A DNA stretch of 6,285 nucleotides from Alphaproteobacteria bacterium. GTDB lineage: Bacteria > Pseudomonadota > Alphaproteobacteria > Rickettsiales > VGDC01. Below the pieces are notes generated by a model. That model saw only the letters and a program-made list of their open reading frames with translations. It was not told the DNA's origin and ran no database searches. Of the stretch, positions 1 through 5,894 are shown piece after piece. The position numbers and the translations under genes were made by a program. How positions within the stretch are numbered: position 1 is the stretch's first letter; each line of letters begins with the position of its first letter. The stretch covers positions 1 through 6,285 of the forward strand of contig VGDC01000126.1 in assembly GCA_016869895.1 (NCBI GenBank), in the 5' to 3' direction.

Positions 1-48
1 TCAGGATGCCTGCATCATGAAGCAGATACATAAGAATAACAAAGGAAA

Positions 49-666
49 TCAGCGCATACGCCCCGACTGCTGCAAACGGGATTTCAGCGTCTCCACATGG
101 GATTTGCGGCCTCCCTCTGGTGGTTCTGGCTGTTCTGGGGCGGCTTCAGAAAGGCGTTTCAAGGCTTTTGCCAGCCCGTTCGGCGATGGTGTCGCCATGC
201 GCGTCTGCGGCACTTCGAAACCATGGTTCTCCGCAAGCTCGAAGCTCCAGCTCGTGCAGTTATAGCTCAGGAGATTATAGGTCTTTGGCTGCGCGGAGGA
301 CAAATCCGCCTTCAAAACCGCGTATTCTTCCTTGCTGATGTCATAGCGGATTTCATCGGCATAGCGCATATCCATACCTTGATTCTGGCGGTACTGCGCG
401 GTGTGGGTATGGCCTTTGGTGGGGAAGTAGGTCGCGGAATTGCGGTTCGGCCCAAAACCGTATTCATTCACGATGCCCGTCTGATAGTCGATAAGCGCCA
501 GAAACGTATGGTTCCCGCCCATATACTGTATTTCTTTGGCGGAGAGGTGCTGTTTCTCTTCACTGGTCAGGCGGCGTGAGGTGCGTATCGCGAAAGCATA
601 GCGCTCCGGCGGTGGGGGAGGGGTATCCTCAGGTTTCTTTTTGAAGAGCATGGTGCGCCTGTCCAT
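49..666 (-). CDS. Uncharacterised cytosolic protein, possible permuted papain-like (His...Asn-Cys) fold
   Basis: I do not recognise this 205-residue protein as a named family. It has no signal peptide or membrane segment. A proline run (residues 16-20) follows a basic N-terminus, and a second Pro/Glu-rich stretch lies near 178-184, suggesting flexible ends around a core of about 22-165. In the core, H53 (in GGNHTFLALID) precedes the only cysteine, C137 (in YNCTSWSFELAENHG). His before Asn-Cys is the order seen in circularly permuted papain-like folds (LRAT, PPPDE and permuted NlpC/P60 types), so a thiol hydrolase or acyltransferase is a reasonable but unproven guess. The first ATG (666) has no clear ribosome site. 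The ATG at 649-651, giving 200 residues (MLFKKK...), has GGACAGG with 6 bases of spacing and may be the true start. It lies 67 bases downstream of the uvrA stop on the same strand, so read-through from uvrA is possible. The reading frame is very likely real; the function is uncertain. Confidence 0.8.
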   Translation of the reverse strand: MDRRTMLFKKKPEDTPPPPPERYAFAIRTSRRLTSEEKQHLSAKEIQYMGGNHTFLALIDYQTGIVNEYGFGPNRNSATYFPTKGHTHTAQYRQNQGMDMRYADEIRYDISKEEYAVLKADLSSAQPKTYNLLSYNCTSWSFELAENHGFEVPQTRMATPSPNGLAKALKRLSEAAPEQPEPPEGGRKSHVETLKSRLQQSGRMR

Positions 667-694
667 TCGATACAGGCATTTTAGCGCAAGATTA

Positions 695-710
695 TGACAT
701 TAATATGTCA
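695..710. promoter_or_regulatory. Inverted repeat in the uvrA/unknown-gene gap, possible operator
   Basis: TGACAT (695-700) and ATGTCA (705-710) are perfect inverted 6-base arms around TAAT. On the minus strand one arm is part of a TTGACA hexamer, which would be a perfect -35 for the downstream unknown gene. I cannot pair it with a -10 at normal spacing: CATAAT is too close and TAAAAT is 22 bases away. It is AT-rich with no adjoining T-run, so it does not look like an intrinsic terminator. A dimeric repressor site is the simplest reading, with low certainty. Confidence 0.3.
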
Positions 711-733
711 ATATCCGTTTACTTGACGCACGC

Positions 734-3637
734 TTATGCAGCCTTCTTTTTCTTCTTTTCCAGCAATGGCTTGATGTATTTACCCGTTACGCTTTCTGGA
801 ATCTTGGCGACTTGTTCCGGCGTGCCTTCAGCGACCACATAACCACCTTTAGAACCGCCACCGGGGCCGATGTCTATGACCCAATCGGCGGATTTGATGA
901 CGTCAAGGTTATGCTCGATGATGACCATGCTGTTGCCGCTATCGACGAGTTTCTGCAACACTTGCAAAAGCTTGCCGATGTCGTGGGTGTGAAGACCCGT
1001 GGTCGGTTCATCGAGGATGTAAAGCGTGCTACCGGTGGCGCGTTTGGAAAGTTCCTTGGCCAGTTTGATGCGCTGCGCCTCGCCACCCGAAAGGGTGGTG
1101 GCGGATTGTCCGGTTTGGATGTACCCCAGCCCGACTTCCTGCAAAGCTGCCAGTTTCTCGCGGATAACGGGCACACGGTCAAAGAATTCCACCGCTTCGG
1201 CGACGGTCATGGAGAGCACGTCGGAGATGGATTTGTCTTTGTATTTAATTTCCAGCGTCTCGCGGTTGTAGCGTTTTCCTTTGCAAGCATCGCATTTTAC
1301 GTACACATCCGGCAGGAAGTGCATTTCGATTTTGATCATGCCATCACCTTCGCAGGTCTCGCAGCGGCCACCCTTCACGTTGAAGGAGAAGCGACCGGGC
1401 TTATAGCCGCGCGCTTGCGATTCGGGGAGTCCAGCGAACCAATCGCGGATGGGGCCGAACGCGCCCGTATAGGTCGCAGGGTTGGAGCGCGGCGTGCGGC
1501 CAATGGGTGACTGGTCGATTTCGATAATCTTGTCGATGTTCTCTAAACCGGTGATTTTGTCGTGCGCGCCGGGGTTGTCGCGGCTGTTATGCAGCTTCTT
1601 CATCACCGCTTTATAGAGTGTTTCGATGACCAAGCTGGATTTGCCGCCGCCGGATACACCGCTGACCACCGTCATGATGCCGATGGGGATATCCACCGTC
1701 ACGCCCTTCAGGTTATTAGTGCGTGCGTTGTGAATGGTGATTTTGCGGTTTTTCTTGGCTGCACGGCGTTCAGCGGGCACGGGAATGAAGAGTTTTTCCT
1801 TCAGATATTGTCCCGTGACGCTCTTCTCATTGGCCATGACTTCTTCCGGCGTGCCAGCGGCGACGATGTTACCGCCGTTCACCCCTGCGCCGGGACCCAT
1901 ATCGATGAGGAAATCCGCCGCGCGCATGGTGTCTTCATCATGCTCGACCACAATCACCGTGTTGCCGATGTTGCGCAGATTTCGCAGCGTGGCGAGGAGG
2001 CGTTCGTTATCGCACTGGTGAAGGCCGATGGATGGCTCGTCGAGGACGTACAATACACCCGTCAAACCCGCGCCGATTTGCGAAGCGAGGCGGATACGCT
2101 GGCTTTCCCCGCCGGAAAGCGTGCCGGATTCGCGGGAAAGGGTCAGATAATCAAGACCGACATTCACGAGGAAACCGAGGCGCATACGGATTTCAAGGAG
2201 TATTTTTTCGGCGATTTTCTTGTGTTTTTCGCTCAATTTCGCATCTAAAAGCTCGAACCATTCGGCGGCTTTTTCGATGGTGTATTCGGTGACCTGACCG
2301 ATGTTGTGGTCGCCGACCTTCACACACAGCGCCTCGCTTTTCAGGCGGTGACCGTTACAGGCTTCACAGGGCTGGTTATTCTGGAATTTACCGATTTCAT
2401 CGCGTGACCAGTCGCTGTCCGTCTCCAGATAGCGGCGGTTCATGTTAGGGATGATGCCCTCGAATGGCTTTTTGGAGACGAAATTGCGGAAGCCGTCCTG
2501 ATAAGGGATTTTCACGACTTCATCGCCGCTGCCGTAAAGCAGCATTTCCTTCACGTCCTCCTTCAAATCCTTGAAGGGCACGTCGAGCCGGAAACCGAAA
2601 TGCTTGGCGAGGCCTTCAAGGGTCTGGATGTAGTACTTCGAGGTGGAGTTCGCCCAAGGCGCAATCGCGCCGTCTTTCAGAGTCAGCTTGGTGTCCGGCA
2701 CGATGAGGTCAGCATCGACCACCATTTGCGAGCCGAGGCCATCGCAGACGGGGCAGGCACCGAATGGGCTGTTGAAGGAGAACAGGCGCGGTTCGATTTC
2801 CGTCAACGTGAAGCCGGAGACGGGGCAGGCGAATTTGGAGGAAAGGGTGATGGTTTCTGGCTTATCGCCCAGCACTTCGACGAGCACGAGGCCGTCGCTC
2901 AAGTCTAGCGCGGTCTCCAAGCTATCCGGCAAACGGTTGCCGAGGTCGCCACGGATGACGAGGCGGTCGACGACGACTTCGATGTTGTGCTTCTTGTTCT
3001 TGTCGAGGGAGGGGACGTCATCGATCTCCATCATCTCGCCGTTCACCTTCACGCGCTGGAAGCCGCGTTTTTTCAGGTCGAGCATCTCGCGGACGTGTGT
3101 ACCCTTTTGGCCACGGATGATGGGCGACAGCATGAGGACTTTTGCACCTTCAGGCAGCTCCAAGATGCGATCGACCATTTGGGAGACGGTCTGGCTTTCG
3201 ATGGGCAGGCCAGTAGCGGGAGAGTAGGGCACGCCGATGCGGGCATACAGCAAACGCAAATAATCGTAAATCTCCGTGACCGTGCCGACGGTGGAGCGCG
3301 GGTTGCGCGAGGTGGTCTTCTGGTCGATGGCGATGGCGGGGGAAAGGCCGGTGATGCTTTCCACATCAGGCTTATCCTGAATGTTCAGGAACTGGCGCGC
3401 ATAAGCGGAGAGGCTTTCCACATAGCGGCGCTGGCCTTCGGCATAGATGGTATCGAAAGCGAGGGAGGACTTGCCCGAACCGGAAAGTCCCGTGATGACC
3501 ACCAGCTCGTTACGGGGGATGTCCACATCCACATTCTTGAGGTTATGCTCCTTCGCGCCGCGCACGCAGATATGCGTGTTCAGGTCGGTCGCCTTGGGAG
3601 TGGTGTTCTTAGTAGCGGTTTTGGGTGCTTTAGCCAT
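734..3637 (-). CDS. uvrA: Excinuclease ABC subunit A (UvrA)
   Basis: UvrA is the dimeric ABC-type ATPase that finds bulky DNA lesions in nucleotide excision repair and loads UvrB. The 967-residue product has the full tandem layout. Half one has Walker A GLSGSGKS (50-57), signature LSGGESQRIRLA (507-518), Walker B YVLDEPSIGLH (530-540) and switch histidine in EHD (565-567). Half two has Walker A GVSGGGKS (660-667), signature LSGGEAQRIKLA (849-860), Walker B YILDEPTTGLH (873-883) and EHN (908-910). The C-terminal zinc module is intact (C759, C762, C782, C785, spacing CX2CX19CX2C). The first module is incomplete: C271, S274, C295, C298, with Ser in place of the second Cys; I recall this C-P-V-S form in other alphaproteobacterial UvrA. 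A further CX2C lies at 424-427. The tail is lysine-rich. The frame stays open upstream to an ATG at 3913, but that would overlap ssb and add 92 unrelated residues, so I chose the ATG at 3635-3637. Length is close to the usual 940-980. Confidence 0.97.
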   Translation of the reverse strand: MAKAPKTATKNTTPKATDLNTHICVRGAKEHNLKNVDVDIPRNELVVITGLSGSGKSSLAFDTIYAEGQRRYVESLSAYARQFLNIQDKPDVESITGLSPAIAIDQKTTSRNPRSTVGTVTEIYDYLRLLYARIGVPYSPATGLPIESQTVSQMVDRILELPEGAKVLMLSPIIRGQKGTHVREMLDLKKRGFQRVKVNGEMMEIDDVPSLDKNKKHNIEVVVDRLVIRGDLGNRLPDSLETALDLSDGLVLVEVLGDKPETITLSSKFACPVSGFTLTEIEPRLFSFNSPFGACPVCDGLGSQMVVDADLIVPDTKLTLKDGAIAPWANSTSKYYIQTLEGLAKHFGFRLDVPFKDLKEDVKEMLLYGSGDEVVKIPYQDGFRNFVSKKPFEGIIPNMNRRYLETDSDWSRDEIGKFQNNQPCEACNGHRLKSEALCVKVGDHNIGQVTEYTIEKAAEWFELLDAKLSEKHKKIAEKILLEIRMRLGFLVNVGLDYLTLSRESGTLSGGESQRIRLASQIGAGLTGVLYVLDEPSIGLHQCDNERLLATLRNLRNIGNTVIVVEHDEDTMRAADFLIDMGPGAGVNGGNIVAAGTPEEVMANEKSVTGQYLKEKLFIPVPAERRAAKKNRKITIHNARTNNLKGVTVDIPIGIMTVVSGVSGGGKSSLVIETLYKAVMKKLHNSRDNPGAHDKITGLENIDKIIEIDQSPIGRTPRSNPATYTGAFGPIRDWFAGLPESQARGYKPGRFSFNVKGGRCETCEGDGMIKIEMHFLPDVYVKCDACKGKRYNRETLEIKYKDKSISDVLSMTVAEAVEFFDRVPVIREKLAALQEVGLGYIQTGQSATTLSGGEAQRIKLAKELSKRATGSTLYILDEPTTGLHTHDIGKLLQVLQKLVDSGNSMVIIEHNLDVIKSADWVIDIGPGGGSKGGYVVAEGTPEQVAKIPESVTGKYIKPLLEKKKKKAA

Positions 3638-3661
3638 TCGGTTCCATCCGTCAAAAGGGCA

Positions 3662-3674
3662 GCCATAATATGGC
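3662..3674. repeat. Short inverted repeat over the uvrA -10, possible operator
   Basis: GCCAT (3662-3666) and ATGGC (3670-3674) are perfect 5-base inverted arms around AAT. Outside them, AAGGGC (3655-3660) and GCCCTT (3683-3688) form a second perfect inverted pair, giving nested dyads over the uvrA core promoter. The position would suit a repressor acting on uvrA. It does not match the LexA box known from alphaproteobacteria, and arms this short can arise by chance. Confidence 0.3.
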
Positions 3675-3693
3675 AAATTTCCGCCCTTGTCAT
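3665..3693 (-). promoter_or_regulatory. Probable uvrA promoter (sigma-70 type)
   Basis: Read on the minus strand, ATGACA (3693-3688) and TATTAT (3670-3665) are separated by 17 bases, each matching the consensus at five of six positions. Transcription would start near 3658-3660, leaving a leader of roughly 22 bases before the uvrA ATG. Its -35 covers almost the same bases as the -35 of the opposing ssb promoter. The -10 lies inside a short inverted repeat, GCCAT-AAT-ATGGC (3662-3674). Confidence 0.55.
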
Positions 3694-3714
3694 AATCTTT
3701 TTCATTGATATAGT
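3687..3714 (+). promoter_or_regulatory. Probable ssb promoter (sigma-70 type)
   Basis: TTGTCA (3687-3692) and TATAGT (3709-3714) are 16 bases apart, each matching the consensus at five of six positions. Transcription would begin near 3721, giving a leader of about 28 bases that contains the ssb ribosome site. It is the best promoter-like pair on the plus strand of this gap and overlaps the -35 of the divergent uvrA promoter. Confidence 0.6.
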
Positions 3715-3738
3715 GAACGACCCTTAAAAATTCAATGC

Positions 3739-3746
3739 GGAGAGAG
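3739..3746 (+). promoter_or_regulatory. Ribosome binding site of ssb
   Basis: A purine-rich GGAGAGAG ends two bases before the ssb ATG at 3749. The GGAG core has 6 bases of spacing. This is the strongest Shine-Dalgarno sequence in the window and fixes the ssb start. Confidence 0.75.
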
Positions 3747-3748
3747 CA

Positions 3749-4234
3749 ATGGCTGGCAGTGTGAATAAAGTGATCCTCGTGGGCAATCTGGGTGCAGACC
3801 CTGAAATCCGCAGCACGCAGGACGGCAAGGAAATCGCCAACCTTCGCATCGCTACCTCCGAGAGCTGGAACGATCGCAACTCCGGTGAACGCCGTGAGAA
3901 GACCGAATGGCACCGCGTGGTCATCTTCAACGATGGTCTGGTGAAGGTCGTGAAGAACTATGTGAAGAAAGGCGCGAAACTCTATATTGAGGGCGCGCTG
4001 CAGACCCGCAAATGGACCAATAAAGAAGGTCAGGACCAGTATTCCACCGAAATCGTCCTGCAGGGCTTCAACAGCACCTTGCAGATGCTGGACGGCAAAG
4101 GCGGCTCTTCCAGCGCGTCCGAAGGCGGATATGACGACGGCGCGTCCTTCGGAGGCGGAAGTTCCTACAATAAACCCGCCGCGGCGAAAGTGCCTGCTGG
4201 CGGCGGTATGATAGACGATGAAATTCCGTTCTAA
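3749..4234 (+). CDS. ssb: Single-stranded DNA-binding protein (SSB)
   Basis: SSB coats single-stranded DNA during replication, recombination and repair and recruits partner proteins through its C-terminal tip. The 161-residue product has the full bacterial layout: an OB fold over about residues 1-113, opening with the typical NKVILVGNLGADPEIR (6-21); a Gly/Ser-rich linker (about 117-152); and the acidic tip IDDEIPF (155-161), a slight variant of DDDIPF. W40, W55, F61 and W89 align with the residues that stack on DNA in E. coli SSB (W40, W54, F60, W88). Length is normal for the family. The ATG is set by a strong ribosome site. The gene is divergent from uvrA, a common arrangement in proteobacteria. 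In many alphaproteobacteria gyrA follows ssb; here dapF does. Confidence 0.97.
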   Translation: MAGSVNKVILVGNLGADPEIRSTQDGKEIANLRIATSESWNDRNSGERREKTEWHRVVIFNDGLVKVVKNYVKKGAKLYIEGALQTRKWTNKEGQDQYSTEIVLQGFNSTLQMLDGKGGSSSASEGGYDDGASFGGGSSYNKPAAAKVPAGGGMIDDEIPF

Positions 4235-4248
4235 AACGCTTTAATCGC

Positions 4249-4326
4249 CCCATGCTTCGCTGCTGCGAACCACATGGGCTGCCGCTTCGCGGGCTCATGG
4301 CTGTCCCGCGCTGCTGCGCGGCGAAG
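4249..4326. repeat. GC-rich cluster of stem-loops between ssb and dapF, REP-like element or mRNA structure
   Basis: Several perfect dyads are packed together. The first hairpin pairs CCCATG (4249-4254) with CATGGG (4273-4278) and, inside, TTCGC (4256-4260) with GCGAA (4265-4269) around a TGCT loop. A second pairs CCGC (4282-4285) with GCGG (4289-4292). A third pairs CCGCGC (4306-4311) with GCGCGG (4316-4321), again around TGCT. Alternatives exist: CGCGGG (4288-4293) with CCCGCG (4305-4310), and CTTCGC (4285-4290) with GCGAAG (4321-4326). The ten-base CGCTGCTGCG occurs twice (4258-4267 and 4309-4318). No T-run follows on either strand, so it is not a classical intrinsic terminator. It may be a dispersed palindromic element, or a structure that dampens read-through or protects the ssb 3' end. 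The dapF frame is open through all of it. Confidence 0.6.
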
Positions 4327-4353
4327 GCGAGACGGGTGAGTAAACAGGCTGAT

Positions 4354-5184
4354 ATGGAACAGATTCCCTTCCTGAAAATGCACGGTGCCGGAAATGATTT
4401 CGTCGTGTTCGACAATCGTTCCGGCACTTTGGCTTTTTCCGAAGCGCAACGTGTCGCCATCGCAGACCGCCGTTTCGGCATCGGCTGCGACCAGATCGTG
4501 CTGCTGGAGACCTCGCACGTCGCCAGTGTGTTCATGCGGCTGTATAATTCCGATGGCGGCGAAGTGAGTGCCTGCGGCAATGCCACGCGCTGTGTGGGCT
4601 GGCTGGTCATGGAAGAGACGGGTAACAAGGAAGTGACCATCGAGACACGCGCCGGGATTCTGCATTGCAAACGCGCTGGAGAAATGGCCGTGCAGGTGGA
4701 TATGGGCGCGCCGAAATTCCGCTGGAACGAGATTCCATTGGCGCACGAGGTGGATACCATGAAGCTTGCCTTGCGAGAAGGGGCTGTCAGCGAGGCGGTG
4801 GCCGTGAGCATGGGCAACCCCCATGCGGTCTTCTTTGTGGAGAATGCGGATGCCGTTGATTTGCATCGCATCGGCCCGGCATTCGAGCATGATGCCATTT
4901 TCCCGGAACGGGCGAATATTGAGGTGGCTCAGGTGTTGGATGCGCGTTCAATCAAACTGCGTGTGTGGGAGCGTGGCTCGGGTGAAACGCTGGCTTGCGG
5001 CACAGGCGCATGCGCCACGGCGGTGGCGGCGCGGCTGAAAGGCTTGGTGGAAGAACGTGTGGATGTGCAGCTTCCGGGCGGCACGCTGACCATCGAATGG
5101 AACGGCAGCACCCAGAAAGATACATCGACCGTATTGATGACCGGCCCTGTGGCTGTGGTTTATGAAGGGATTTGGAAGCCATGA
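4354..5184 (+). CDS. dapF: Diaminopimelate epimerase (DapF)
   Basis: DapF is the cofactor-independent epimerase that turns LL-diaminopimelate into the meso form, used for peptidoglycan cross-links and as the precursor of lysine. The 276-residue product has both catalytic cysteines: C74 in NSDGGEVSACGNATRC (65-80) and C215 in ERGSGETLACGTGACA (206-221). The family opening FLKMHGAGNDFVVFD (6-20) is also present, as is the FGIGCDQ segment (41-47). I chose the ATG at 4354 because it gives the usual family length of about 275 and begins just before the conserved opening. Upstream is only a weak AGG with 6 bases of spacing. The frame stays open to an ATG at 4252, but those 34 extra codons come from the palindromic element and look non-native. 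A GTG at 4336 is another possible start. I see no convincing promoter in the gap, so transcription from ssb is plausible. The stop overlaps the next gene's ATG. Confidence 0.96.
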   Translation: MEQIPFLKMHGAGNDFVVFDNRSGTLAFSEAQRVAIADRRFGIGCDQIVLLETSHVASVFMRLYNSDGGEVSACGNATRCVGWLVMEETGNKEVTIETRAGILHCKRAGEMAVQVDMGAPKFRWNEIPLAHEVDTMKLALREGAVSEAVAVSMGNPHAVFFVENADAVDLHRIGPAFEHDAIFPERANIEVAQVLDARSIKLRVWERGSGETLACGTGACATAVAARLKGLVEERVDVQLPGGTLTIEWNGSTQKDTSTVLMTGPVAVVYEGIWKP

Positions 5185-5891
5185 GAAAATTGCAGATGCT
5201 GGCGCTTTGTTTCGGCTTGGCGGTCACGGTTGGTGGTTGCGCTAAACTAGCAGGTGGCAAGCACATCACAACACTTGAAAAGGCTATAGAAGTTCAAAAA
5301 AACGACACTTCTCGTGCAATCGTATTGGGAACGGTCGAAATCGAGAAAGAAGATGGTGAGGGGTTCACACAAGCGGTTTCCTCGTTTCTTGTAGGGGGCG
5401 ATTCTACCCAAGAAGGGGTGCGTTTCGGCGGAAGTCCCGTGCCGAATGCCAATGCTGAGAAAGCAAAGGAGCTGATTAAGGATTCTCGTATTCCAGCCTA
5501 TTCCTTGATGGATTTCGCGATTAGTTCGGTTCGAAGCTGGGCTTTGGTCTATCCACAAAAATATGCCGTATATTCGTTCTTAGATGACAAAGCTCATTCT
5601 GCCAATATAGGCGCATGGGGGCGTAAGGACCGCAAAGCCTATATGGTATTTGATGTGAATCCCGGAGAAATCGTTTATATAGGCAACATCAAATATCGTT
5701 TTGTCGAAAACCAATACGTATCCGTGAAAATCGAAGATAAGTTTGAGTTGTTCAAGGCCGAAATACCGGAAGAAATTCGTGGCCGGGTTGTTAAGCGTAT
5801 TATCAAGTCGCCTCCGGTACTTTACCCTGAATCGATGAAAAAAGTGCCTGTTCCTCGCTCTACCGTCATTGTGATTCCAAAATACCGTTAA
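5181..5891 (+). CDS. Uncharacterised lipoprotein with low GC content
   Basis: This 236-residue protein starts with a lipoprotein signal: MRK, a hydrophobic stretch (4-16) and the lipobox V-G-G-C with the lipidated cysteine at 20. Residues +1 and +2 after it are Ala and Lys, with no Asp at +2, so by the E. coli sorting rule it would go to the outer membrane. The mature part has no further membrane segment and no cysteine. Residues 154-171 (MVFDVNPGEIVYIGNIKY) have the PGE-x-VYIG look of small beta-sandwich domains in other uncharacterised lipoproteins; this is only a resemblance. The C-terminus is rich in Lys, Pro and Val. The ATG at 5181 overlaps the dapF stop (ATGA) and has GGAAG just upstream, so translational coupling with dapF is likely; a TTG at 5172 is less likely. 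Two hand-counted 60-base rows (from 5281 and 5521) are 42% GC, against 62% in dapF (5041) and 65% in mtaB (6001), hinting at a different origin or relaxed selection. Confidence 0.85.
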   Translation: MRKLQMLALCFGLAVTVGGCAKLAGGKHITTLEKAIEVQKNDTSRAIVLGTVEIEKEDGEGFTQAVSSFLVGGDSTQEGVRFGGSPVPNANAEKAKELIKDSRIPAYSLMDFAISSVRSWALVYPQKYAVYSFLDDKAHSANIGAWGRKDRKAYMVFDVNPGEIVYIGNIKYRFVENQYVSVKIEDKFELFKAEIPEEIRGRVVKRIIKSPPVLYPESMKKVPVPRSTVIVIPKYR

Positions 5892-5894
5892 ATT

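Noticed and set aside
97..579. Plus-strand frame opposite the unknown minus-strand gene
   Set aside because: The minus-strand frame has protein-like composition and a coherent His...Asn-Cys core, while the plus frame is an uneven Gly/Phe/Arg mix without motifs.
812..2292. Several long plus-strand frames opposite uvrA
   Set aside because: They lie antisense to the conserved ATPase motifs of uvrA and show no family features of their own.
3638..3748. LexA (SOS) box between uvrA and ssb
   Set aside because: GTTC occurs at 3641-3644 and GAAC at 3715-3718, but neither has a matching tetramer seven bases away, and no CTGT-N8-ACAG is present. I cannot support an SOS box despite expecting one here.
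3638..3913. N-terminal extension of UvrA to the ATG at 3913
   Set aside because: It would read antisense through the first 165 bases of ssb and across both promoters, and the added residues do not resemble UvrA.
4282..4326. Intrinsic terminator after ssb
   Set aside because: The stems are strong, but no run of T follows on either strand, so a Rho-independent terminator is not supported.
4231..4890. Long minus-strand frame opposite dapF (about 219 codons)
   Set aside because: It is antisense to a clear dapF with both catalytic motifs and has no recognisable product; it is a GC-rich shadow frame.
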